DNA from: Blepharisma japonicum
Taxonomy: Eukaryota > Ciliophora > Heterotrichea > Heterotrichida > Blepharismidae
Direction of reading: 5' to 3'
NCBI GenBank assembly: GCA_949751835.1
Contig: CATKHK010000132.1
Location: 1-64,000, forward strand
DNA length: 64,000 nt
Numbering within the stretch: position 1 is the stretch's first letter; each line of letters starts with the position of its first letter. The position numbers and the translations under genes are program-made. Of this stretch, positions 54,647 to 64,000 are shown piece by piece. The notes beneath the pieces are model-generated. The model was not told the DNA's origin and did not search any database. It was given only the letters and a program-made list of their open reading frames with translations.

Positions 54647-56058
54647 TAAATTCGATGATCTACTCTGAAATATTCCCTGCTATCTCTGGAGCTCCTAATG
54701 CTGATTTTTATCTCCATTTTGCTTACCCTATAAGACTCCCTGCAAATACAATAATTACAGTTCAGCAGGCATTTGCTCAATGAAAATATACCTACGGTTC
54801 GATAAATGATAAATGCTGATGCAACTTTGACTATGTTTGATGTAAATATACAGGCCAAGTCGAAATCCAAACATCTGTTGAAATTCCCCCAAATAAAATT
54901 ATTGAAATTTATTTAGACATCGCTATTGGGCTACTTTATACAGTTTCAGGAACTTATGCTGGTTTTTCTGTAGCAGCATCATGATTAGGTGTAAATATAG
55001 CTCAAGACTTAAGCGATTCTAATACAGTTACGATAAAGCCTTCTGTCACATCTACAACTCATAGCTGGATTATGATTTTTAACATTTTGACTCCTGGAGC
55101 GATTGCTAACTATATTTTTAAATTAACATCAGATAGTGATATAAATCCAGGCTGTAAAATTGTCGTTAATTTTGACAGAAAACTTAGCCCATGGATTGCT
55201 CAGCCAAAAAATCTGAATATTATGGAGAAAGATAATAAAAGTTTATATTATATAGGTTGCCATTCAGACACACTAGGCGATATTTCATGTATAGCAAAGC
55301 ATTGATATGTAATCATTACTGGGATAAGCAAAGCTGTTTTAGCGACTAATACTATAGATTTCACAATAGAGAATTTATGAAACCCTGTATTTGGATATTT
55401 TGTAATGAAATATTATATATTAGACCCTAATGATGATATACAAAGCTATACTGATGCTATAGCTTTTACAATAAATAATTATCCCCCTTCTAATTTTATT
55501 GATTTCAAAAGCTTAAAAGTTTCAGATAATCATTTATTAAATGCAGCTAAATATGAATTTGAATTTTATGTAGGAAACCTGAACTTGGGAAATTATTTTA
55601 TCTTAGTGCAATTCCCTCAGCAATATAATTTAGCAATAATTCCGTCTTTTACCTGCAATCTTACATATTACGATGAGTCCTCCCAAACCCCTGACAGAGA
55701 AATTTTTTGGCTGTTTTGAAGTAATGATAATTGCTATTACTATAATAGCTACATTACAATTTGGGTACCTTTCGAAAATGCTATACAATTTACCAGCAAT
55801 ATGAGATTAAAAGTAGCAATTGATGGCATTATGAATCCACAATACACTTACAAAAACACTATGTTTGCAAGCTGGGAAAATCTCAATATAGTAGACAGCA
55901 ATTATGTTTCAGGGAAATTTGATATAGAAATTCTTGACCCAATCTGATGGTGATCAATTGCTAAAAGTTGAGAAATCCGTCATAATGTGTGCACAGGGCT
56001 TAGCAAAACAAATAAAAGCTTTCAATTCGCCAGTGTTGGGAGTTCTAATATCTCCTAA
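54601..56058 (+). CDS. Secreted tandem-family protein 2
   Basis: This 485-aa product is the closest relative of the gene at 52535. It shares YSEIFPAISGAPNADFYLHF, the CWCNFDYVWC block, EIPPNKIIEIYLD, CHSDTLGDISCIAKHWYVIITG, and FIDFKSLKVSDNHLLNAAKYE. The signal peptide is MKFISIPVYFSLYWLINS. Near the C-terminus a run of TGA/TGG codons gives PIWWWSIAKSW. Conservation across the whole length, including every TGA Trp, argues that both copies are expressed proteins. Confidence 0.82.
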
Positions 56059-56109
56059 TGTTTACATTTAATTAAAATTTATAGATAAAAATAAAAAATC
56101 AAAAAAATT

Positions 56110-57573
56110 ATGTCTTCTCTACTCCCAGTGCTCCTTTTATTACTCTCTAATTTTATTGAAGGCATAATTATTTATGAATTTATCCCAAACAACGCAGGTC
56201 TATCAAAAATTGACCTTTACATGAAATTCGGTCTAACTAAAGCACTTCCAGCAAACAGCATGATAGCAATTGGTGCAGACTTTGCAGCTTATAGCTATGC
56301 TGATGGCGATATAAAAGATTACTGCTGAAGCAGTGTAGATTATTATTCTTGTCAAATAAGTAGCGGAATAATTCAAATCACGACATCATTGAGCATCCCT
56401 GCATTTACTGCCATGACGTTTTATTTTGACAATATATTTGATTTCACATCTCAATCTGCTGGAGATTCTGCATTAGGATTTTCTGTAACAACATCGTGGA
56501 GTAGTGTTACTATAACACAAGATGCTAGCAGCACTAATATTGTCACGATTGGAGCAAACGTTGCTAATACAGTCACTAATTGGTGAATTATTGTAGATAA
56601 TCCAACAATAGGCGAAATGACTAATCTTGGGTTTAATTTTACTGCTAGCAGTGCTGTAAATCCAGGTGACAATGTTTTAATTAAATTTGATAGAGCTTTT
56701 AACCCATGAATTGCAGAGCCAGGAGAATTAGATATTACAGATAAAAATGATCAAAACTTATATTATGTAGATTGCTTTTCTTATACTTTAGGAAATATTC
56801 AATGCACAGCTGGACATTGATATTTAAATGTAACAGGTGTGACTAAAACAATAGGCTCAGGAATTTTAATGGACGTATGGATAAAAAATGTATTGATGCC
56901 AGACTTAAGCAATCTGCATTGTGTTTTATATGTTTTTAACTCAGCTTATCAATTGAAAATGTTTTCTGAAAACGATGGATATTTTAGCATAGCAAATTCT
57001 CTTCCTGCAAATTCAATTGATATTAAAAGTGTAAGCCTTTCTGATAGTTATTTATGGGATACTTCTACCTATTCTTTTGAATTTTACCTTGATTTTTCCT
57101 TGACTTTAACAAATGATTATTCATTTTATATTCTCTTTCCTCAGCAATATAATTTTAAAGGTAATTATACCCAAATCCCCTGCAGTGCAAGTTATCAGGA
57201 AGACGGAGGGGCCGTGACTCCTTGAATCACCTCACAACGCTGCAGCTTTAATAATAATTATGTAATTTTCAGTATCCCCCAGAATGCAGGCTCTTATTCA
57301 TTCTCCACAACGACTAAAATATCAATAGGTTTAGAAGGAATTATGAATCCCAGATGGGCACAAATAAACCCATGAACTTCTGCCTGAGGCGAAACAAATT
57401 TTTATGGGGATACTTATTATGTCAGTGATAAATTTGAAATTGAGGTTTTTCAAGAGTCAGTGAGCCAAATCTTAGGTAGAAGTTTTGGATTAATGCACAG
57501 TGGATACGTCGGGCTGAATAAAGCAGTCCAACAATTTACATTTAAAAGTGCTCAAAATTGCAAAATCTATTAA
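56110..57573 (+). CDS. Secreted tandem-family protein 3 (diverged)
   Basis: The 487-aa product has signal peptide MSSLLPVLLLLLSNFIEG and keeps the family layout: LPANSMIAIGADFAAY, DYCWSSVDYYSC, CFSYTLGNIQCTAGHWYLNVTG, IDIKSVSLSDSYLWD and YSFYILFPQQYNF. Identity to the first two members is clearly lower, so it split off earlier. Acceptor-like NxT/S sites are frequent. Confidence 0.8.
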
Positions 57574-57628
57574 TTCTTTCTATTTTTGAGTAAAGGCAAT
57601 AATATTACTTTTTAATTAAGATTTAAGG

Positions 57629-57856
57629 CTAACTCTTATTAAAACAATCAAATTGTGTGTTGATTGCTGTCATAGGCGAGAGCAGTCTCATCTCTCTGAA
57701 AATTGAATCAAGTCGGTTTGAAACTATCAGAACTTCTGTTGCCTCTTGGCCAAGCCCGGATTCTATTTGAACTATCAATAATCTATGGGTAGTTTCATTT
57801 TGATCTAGATCCTCAAGAACTTGTAGATTTCGATCACTGAGTCCAGTATAAGAGAA
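57629..57856 (-). pseudogene. Orphan coding fragment without start
   Basis: On the minus strand 75 codons are open, from just after a TAA to TAG at 57629. The translation (LQVLEDLDQNETTHRLLIVQ, then VLIVSNRLDSIFREMRLL) is amphipathic and looks like a real coiled-coil protein, but there is no ATG upstream and no 15/16-nt intron to supply one. It is probably the remaining 3' end of a lost gene. Confidence 0.4.
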
Positions 57857-58078
57857 TTACCCCTTCATGCATCTTCCATTCTAAGTTGTGCTAAGTATTT
57901 AAAGAAATTAATCTAAAATAGCTGCAGTTAATACATCGAAAAAGCCTGAATTTGCGATGCTTTATTTATATTTTTAAATATACTTAGATGGAGATGAAGA
58001 TGAATTAATCGGACTTGATGATATGGAAATATTGGAGATGGATATTGAGATCCTGAGAGGATTTAGCCTACAAGAAAG

Positions 58079-59040
58079 ATGAAGCAAGAAAAGCGCTGGA
58101 AGTATATGGAGGGAAACACTGAGCATGCTCTTGAGCTGCTACTAGATTGCTGCACGAAAGCAAATAAATTTACTGAAAGGGATTGGGAACAAGATTTACT
58201 ATTAATTATAGGAGGACCTGAATGAAAGTTGCTGGAAGCAAGCGAAATCATTACAATTCAGTCAGAAGACTGAAAAAGAGCTTATGTAAGACTATTTTGT
58301 AAGGAAAGAGAAAATTCTAATCGTGCGGCTGCGGCTCAACCAAAAAGTGAGGAAGATACAATAAAAGGAGAAGACTATATCCACAAGATGTTAGAAGAGA
58401 TAGCACAAAATGAAATAGTGGGCAAGAGACAATCAATATGAGCAAATATTCATTTGAAACGAGAGATAAATGATAGATGCAAAGAACTGAAGGGATCATG
58501 ATAAGACTATGCAAGATCCTTGCATAAATTGGATGAAATAATCTAGATTTATTTAGCAAGGATGATAAAGTCCATAAATGCAAGAGATGAAAGATAATTT
58601 TAGAAAAGAAAAGAGCAAGGCACAAGAATGGATTGCATAATCAAAGATGGTTAAGAGCCACTACAGATAAAGTAAAGCATTATAGATTGGAGCATAGCAT
58701 TGTGAAGCAGGAAGAAGATGCATTGAATTGAAATGGAAGAAACTGGAAGAGTTTTAAACAAAAATGGTCCATAAGGACCGTTAGGCGGCTATAGCAGCTA
58801 GATTCTATAGGTTAATTGCAATTATTTATTAGCCATTAAATAAAAAGTTTATATAGATATGATCTCTTAAAATCCTTTGCCTTGCATTTAAGAGGACTCA
58901 ATCAAATTTATTGGCAAAAGAAAACTTTTTCTCAGAAGGAAATAAAAGATGTAGCAGATTTATTAATAAATCTCAATTTCTGCGATAACTTTGACCGAAC
59001 CATATATTTATACATTTCAAAAAAGCATCAACAATTTTAA
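58079..59040 (+). pseudogene. Decayed Myb/SANT-like gene
   Basis: The first part (58079-58504, 141 codons, TGA as Trp) reads MKQEKRWKYMEGNTEH and later WKRAYVRLFCKERENSNR. After TAA the coding character moves to another frame (about 58530-59040), with KQEEDALNWNGRNWKSFKQK, then IRTVRRL, a Myb-like repeat (E-D-x2-L...G-x-N-W), followed by TAG, TAA, TAA and a further helical stretch (KEIKDVADLLINLNFCDNF). No GT donor exists in the joining region, so introns cannot explain the frame change. It looks like a gene in decay. Confidence 0.45.
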
Positions 59041-59527
59041 AATTTAAAAGATCTTATTGTAATAAGAAAAATAAATGGCTATCTTTTATAAGAGATAAAT
59101 TATCATAAATATAGCTAAAATCTCACATAAATATAAGCAATTAAATAAAACAAAAATTAATATGCATTATACTAACAAAATGAAGCTAAATAAATTTCTA
59201 TATGAAAAGTTAATTAATTTAATTTTCTTATTATTTGTTTTAATATTTGACTCTTGGGCACTACCAACCTAACTCAGCTCTTACTTTTCCTCATATATTT
59301 ACGATAGATTATTTCCTATACAAAAATTTTCATTAATTAATATATCTTTATTATCCTTATATACTAATTTAAAATCTCATAAATCTTCTTCTTAAAAATT
59401 TGCTTCATTTTCCCTATTTTTTAATTCGCTAAAATTATGCTTTTCAACCGTCCATAAGTGTCAACTATTAATGATCTCATATGCTCCCAAATCCGTTGAG
59501 CTGATTAAATTTCTAATAATCCTTATA
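59041..59527. other. Very AT-rich intergenic stretch
   Basis: No coding frame was recognised. An ATG at 59471 is in frame with the cyclase gene and could be an alternative start, but the following codons look non-coding. Confidence 0.45.
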
Positions 59528-62194
59528 ATGGAAGAAGCAAAAAGTCCAACTCGTGGTGGCATCAACTCTCGAAGGACCACGATTGCAGAAATCCGTCACA
59601 GTTCTGAGCTCTTCAACCCTATTCGGGACCTACTCGCAGCCGCAAACAAACCTCTGCTTTCCAAATCACAAGATGTGTCCTTTGCATCAAGAATGACTGG
59701 TTGCCTTAACCATTGATCCTATACAACTTTCATGACGTTTTTAACGATCTACGCATTATTTGCGGACGATTTTCGCTTAGCTTTGACTTCTAAACCAGCT
59801 GATGACATCTTTTATGGTTTTACAACTGCTTGCCTATTTTTCTTCTCTGTCGAAATAATTCTTTCGTCAATTTTTAAGGAAGGATATTGGCTAAGCTTTT
59901 TCTTTTGGCTAGATGTGGTATCAACGTTATCACTCATCACCGATATTGGCTGGATTTGGAATGAAATGGTAGGCACTAGTTCTATTTCTAAAGGTGCAAA
60001 GGTCGCAAGAGCAGGTAGAGCTTCCAGAGCTGGGACACGTGCTGCAAGAATTATCAGGGTAATTCGCGTTATCCGGCTTATAAGAGTTGCCAAACTCTAT
60101 AAAGCCGCGAAATCGAATATGATAAATAAGGATAAAGAAGATAAAGGACAGTTAAAGCGAGCCAGAGTGATATTCAGGGGAAACCAAGTCGCTGATATAA
60201 AGCAATTTGTAGTCTCTGCACAGGCGCCAGTCGAAATCGACAGCAGTGATTCTAGCAATAATGCGTCAGCTTCCCAGTCCTTTAGCTCAATGTCTCCTCA
60301 AGATCTTAATGGAACTCCTAGCAATGAAGAAGAAAGCAGGGAAGAAATTGTTTCGGATCAAGAAGAAGCGGACATTGCAGACTTAAAAATTCCTGAAGAA
60401 TCAAAAATAGGCAAAAAACTGTCAGAATTGACGACAAAGAGGATCATTATATTGGTGTTGAGCGTTATGATAATGCTACCGTTTTTTTCGACGACGTTTT
60501 ATAATGAAAGTAACGTTTCTTATGAGTATGGGCTTGAAATTATAAATGACCTGATAGGAACGTCAGGTTTTGATTTAGCCTTTGAAGATTACGTTTCTGA
60601 GCACAAAGATCTTTATACACCTCTGATATTTTTAGAGGTGAATAATTTAAAAAACTGAAGCTCAAGCGTAAACGTCGATGATTTAAGGTCAACTGAGCAA
60701 CTTACTGTTACTCTTTCAGGGGTTCCTTCTGACTACAACTATTCAAGCTACTCTGTTTTTGATTTGCGTAGCTCCACCAAGCTAGACGCTGAGTTGAGTA
60801 TCGTAAAAACTGTTTTTATTTGCCTTATGCTAAGTATATCTGCTATTTTTCTATCAAAAGATGCTCAAGATTTAGTTCTTGAGCCTCTTGAAAATATGAT
60901 GCAGACAGTTAAAAATATATCAAAAAACCCTCTTAAAGCTGCCCAAATCGCTGAAAGTGACGAATTTTTGATGGAAGAAATGGCCCACGATGACATTGTG
61001 GGACAGAAGAAGAAAGTCAAAAGTTCTATGGAGGCTGAGTTTCTGAAAGAAACTATAAATAAAGTCACTATGCTGCTAGCATTAGGCTTTGGAGAGGCTG
61101 GCTCCGAAATTATAGCATCAAACATGCAAAAAGGAGGCGGAGAAGTAGACCCAATGATCGCAGGTAAGAAAACCTACTGCATTTTTGGGTTTTGTGACAT
61201 AAGAAATTTCACTGATACAACTGAAGTATTAGAAGAAAAAGTTATGGCTTTTGTCAACGACATTGCACATATAGTTCATGGCTATGTGGACTATTTTGCA
61301 GGTTGTGCTAATAAAAATATAGGTGACGCATTTTTATTAGTTTGAAAAATTAATGATGAAAATATGCTAAAAGAAGCTGAAAAAGACACCTTGGCAAGGA
61401 AAAATCCGTTTGTTAGGGAACTTGCTGATATGGCGGTTATAAGTTTTTTGAAAATTATAGCTGAAATACATAGGAATCCTAAAGTTTTGAAATACAGAGA
61501 GCATCAGATGTTAAATGAGAGGCTTCCAGGGTATTCCGTGAAAATGGGATTTGGGCTGCATTTAGGATGGGCAATTGAAGGAGCTATTGGAAGCGAGTTT
61601 AAAATAGATGCATCTTATTTGTCACCTAACGTTAATTTAGCTTCAAGATTAGAAGCTGCTACCAAACAGTTTGGTGTCCCTATTTTAATTTCAGACGCTT
61701 TATGGAGACTGTGCAGCCAAGTCACAAGATCCAAACTTCGAAAAATCGACAGAGTCACTGTTAAAGGCAGCAAAGAGCCAATCGAGCTTTACACTTGTGA
61801 CATTGACACAAACAACCTAAAACCTCGTCAAGAAAATGACACTGAAACCACTGAAGGAATGAAAAAGTCAAGGATTATGGCAAGACTAAGAAAGCAAGCC
61901 TTCAAAAAACGGCTCGTAAGCGACGGATACCATGCGTATCAGCTATTTAATGATGACGAAGATCTATTGATGATGAGATCTAGCGTCAGTCATAAATTCG
62001 TAAAAACCTTTGGAAAAGCACTAAAAAATTATCTCGATGGAGATTGGGATAAAGCTATTGAAGGGTTTAATAAAGCTCAATTTATCAAGAAAACTCCTGA
62101 TGGGCCATGCAGGGCACTTTTGGAATTTATGGAGCAGGAAGGTGGAAGAGCGCCTGATTTTTGGCCGGGGTATAGAGAGCTTCATGATAAATAA
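59528..62194 (+). CDS. Voltage-sensor adenylyl cyclase fusion
   Basis: The 888-aa product has four membrane segments with an S4-like helix at ~169-192 (GTRAARIIRVIRVIRLIRVA, Arg at every third position), as in voltage sensors. A polar linker follows. Two further membrane segments (~305-325 and ~425-443) enclose about 100 extracellular residues with NxS sites, where a pore would be expected but no GYG-type filter is seen. The C-terminal class III cyclase domain has both metal Asp residues (FCDIRNFT ~557, NIGDAFLLVW ~600) and the GSEFKIDASYLSPNVNLASRLE-type core, strongly like apicomplexan and ciliate channel-linked adenylyl cyclases. It would make cAMP under membrane-potential control. Confidence 0.88.
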
Positions 62195-62594
62195 TTATTT
62201 AAGAATTTTATATGATTTTATATTGAACTTGCTTATTTTGCATGAATTTGTGCTAAAAATAAGTTTTGATATTTATCCAGACCTTGTCTTTTTTATAATT
62301 TTATATATATAGTAGAGTTTAAGATAATATATCTCTATGAACTCTTTTTATCCTAAAAGGAGTTTAAAAATGACCTCTAAATATGCATCTTTAAACCAAA
62401 TTACCAATTAAAAATCATTAAAATTACAGTTAATTTTGCCGTTCCAATAAAAACTTATTAACTATTTTTAAATTTCTTATCTTTATTATTCCTTTTCCCC
62501 TAGAAATTTCCTATTGCTACAATTTATATATAATTTTTCTAATTTTCTGCTCTAGAAACAAAAGTAAAAGCTTGCTTTTTTATAAAAATAATAC
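62195..62594. other. AT-rich intergenic stretch
   Basis: This gap between the two cyclase-family paralogues contains no coding frame or RNA gene that could be supported. Confidence 0.5.
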
Positions 62595-64000
62595 ATGGAA
62601 ACAAATGAATCAAATGGAGCAAGTATTGATATTCGAAGATTCAGCTCAGAAATACCCCTCCGAGAAATCATTTCGGCAGCTTACGGCCCACGCGGCCAAA
62701 CTCGCTTTCAAAAGCTTAGAGCATTTTGTAAGCAAATTCTAACTCACTGAGGGTATGCATTTTGTATGATCCTTCTTACGCTTTTTGTTCTTTTCTGTGA
62801 TGACATACGCTTAATTGCAACATCAAAAAGCACTGATGATATATTTTTCAGTTTTGTGACAATTTGTATGGCTTTTTTTGCCTTTGATATAATTATCTCA
62901 TCAATTATTATTGATAGGTATTTTCTTTGTTTTTTCTTTTGGCTTGATATTGTCTTAACGGCTTCACTTATAATGGATATTGGCTGAATATGAGATCAAA
63001 TAACTGGAGATAATAAAATTACTACAGGAGAAGGCACTCAAGCTTCAAAAGTCCAAACTGCAAGCCAAGCATCTCGTACAGGGACTCGAGCAGCCAGAAT
63101 TATCAGAGCCCTAAAGACAATCAGATTAATAAGAATTGCAAAATTATATAAAATTGCTCAGTCACAGACTGAAAAAAAACAAAGCAGCCAACAAAAATTA
63201 GAAAGGTCGCCTGTGCTTTATAGAGGAACGGATAATCCTATTAATGTCAATTACAACCAAATACAAGATGTTCCCCAAGGAGATCTCAATAGCGGGTCAA
63301 GTTTAAGTGCTGGCGAAGATTCATATAGCCAAGTCAGCAATGAAAATCGGCTTGATAGAGGAATTTGTGCATTTAGAGGGCCAAATTTGCCTGTAATTAA
63401 TGATGTTTTGGCTTCTTCAGCTGGAGAAGTAAATTTAGAAATCAGCTCATCAAGGCCAAATACGACGAATTCTTTTTCTTCAGTATCAGTTTCACGGCAT
63501 TTTTTCCCTACTACGGAGCTTCAAGATCCCGCTAAATTAGAACGAGCCATAATACAGTTCAGAGGGTCACATGACCCAGCTGTCCCAAATTCTATTAATA
63601 ACTGTTGGGACCGTATTGACTCTATTGGAGCTTCTAATGAAGGCTCTGAATCACAGTCATTTTTAACGTCAAAAAATTCCAATAAAGAAATTTTGACTGA
63701 AAATAAGCTGGACAGAGCTGTCAATGTATTTCGAGGCAATCTGGATCCAATTTCGGATAAAATAATTAATCAAAGTGCACAAGCTATGGATACGATAAGG
63801 ACAAATAGCAATTTGTCAGAATCTCAGTCATTTTTAACAAGCAGAAGCATAAGCAGAGATTTTTTAGATGAAAATAAGCTGGGAAGGGCTTCGATTATTT
63901 TTAGAGGAGAATTTAATCCGATTTCTGACCAAATAACAAATGAAAATGTAGAAGGAATCGATACAATAAGAAGCTGTAGCAGCATATCAGAATCACAAAC
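62595..64000 (+). CDS. Voltage-sensor cyclase paralogue, 3' end outside window
   Basis: ATG at 62595 opens a frame that stays open (TGA as Trp) to the window end, 468 codons. The first part copies the upstream gene: MILLTLFVLFCDDIRLIATS, FFFWLDIVLTASLIMDIGWI, and the S4 helix SRTGTRAARIIRALKTIRLI. The linker after S4 is much longer than in the upstream copy and carries five copies of an L-x-R-x4-(F/Y)-R-G motif, which the upstream copy has once (KRARVIFRG). The membrane pair and cyclase domain are expected beyond the window. Confidence 0.82.
63198..63908 (+). repeat. Five LxRxxxxFRG motif repeats
   Basis: The motifs are LERSPVLYRG (63198), LDRGICAFRG (63351), LERAIIQFRG (63537), LDRAVNVFRG (63708) and LGRASIIFRG (63879). 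The last two spacings are both 171 bp (57 aa), and the interval also repeats SESQSFLTS and D-x-I-x-S. Each motif is followed by an (N/D)P element. Confidence 0.85.

Noticed and set aside
1-64000. CRISPR arrays, operons, ribosome-binding sites and bacterial terminators
   Set aside because: None is present; the code, introns and gene content are those of a ciliate nuclear genome.

Overview
The window reads as somatic-type genome sequence of a heterotrich ciliate, most probably Blepharisma or a close relative. Three things in the sequence show this. (1) In-frame TGA must be read as tryptophan in almost every gene, often at the exact invariant Trp of a known family (NSUN2 RNA methyltransferase, MAP kinase DMWSVG block, R1R2R3 Myb, aminotransferase GWRCGW block), while TAA and TAG are the stops. 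(2) Introns are 15 or 16 nt, GT...AG, with an A at intron position 10. (3) The sequence is AT-rich and packed, with gene 3' ends as little as 4 bp apart. The species name is inference; the code and the introns are seen directly.

Layout. 1-6.7 kb is accessory: a decayed TPR gene (+), a broken non-LTR (LINE-type) retrotransposon (-), then an intact B-box-like plus ten-TPR gene (-) related to the decayed one. 7.1-10.5 kb holds two tandem paralogous multi-pass membrane proteins (-). 10.5-12.1 kb has one small ORF and an unassigned GC-rich, hairpin-rich segment that may be a structured RNA. 12.1-35.5 kb is a dense housekeeping block: NSUN2-like tRNA methyltransferase, pantothenate kinase, a double-kinase protein with an ANTH domain between the kinases, an NCLX-type cation/Ca2+ exchanger, a coiled-coil protein, an unknown protein, a divergent actin-like protein, a small MGCC-starting HECT ligase, a tyrosine-aminotransferase-like enzyme, a long mitochondrial helical-repeat protein, MPP-alpha, a six-finger C2H2 protein and a leucine-rich-repeat protein. 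The RNase MRP RNA lies at 35.6-35.8 kb. 35.9-51.6 kb continues with a secreted FN3/ILEI-like protein, a twin-CX9C protein, a NUP214-like FG nucleoporin, a TDY-type MAP kinase, a duplicated secreted protein, a TMEM209-like protein, an R1R2R3 Myb, a MAPEG protein, a BAH/PHD-like protein, an RNase T2 and coiled-coil proteins. 52.5-57.6 kb is a tandem array of three secreted ~485-aa paralogues. 57.6-59.1 kb contains decayed gene remains, one Myb-like. 59.5 kb to the end holds two tandem paralogues: a voltage-sensor plus adenylyl cyclase fusion, and a second copy with an expanded FRG-motif repeat that runs off the window.

The genes do not form operons. Linked themes are RNA processing (NSUN2, MRP RNA), mitochondrial protein import or expression (MPP-alpha, CX9C protein, long mitochondrial protein, NCLX), signalling (kinases, cyclases, MAPK) and local tandem duplication (membrane pair, secreted triplet, cyclase pair, TPR family).
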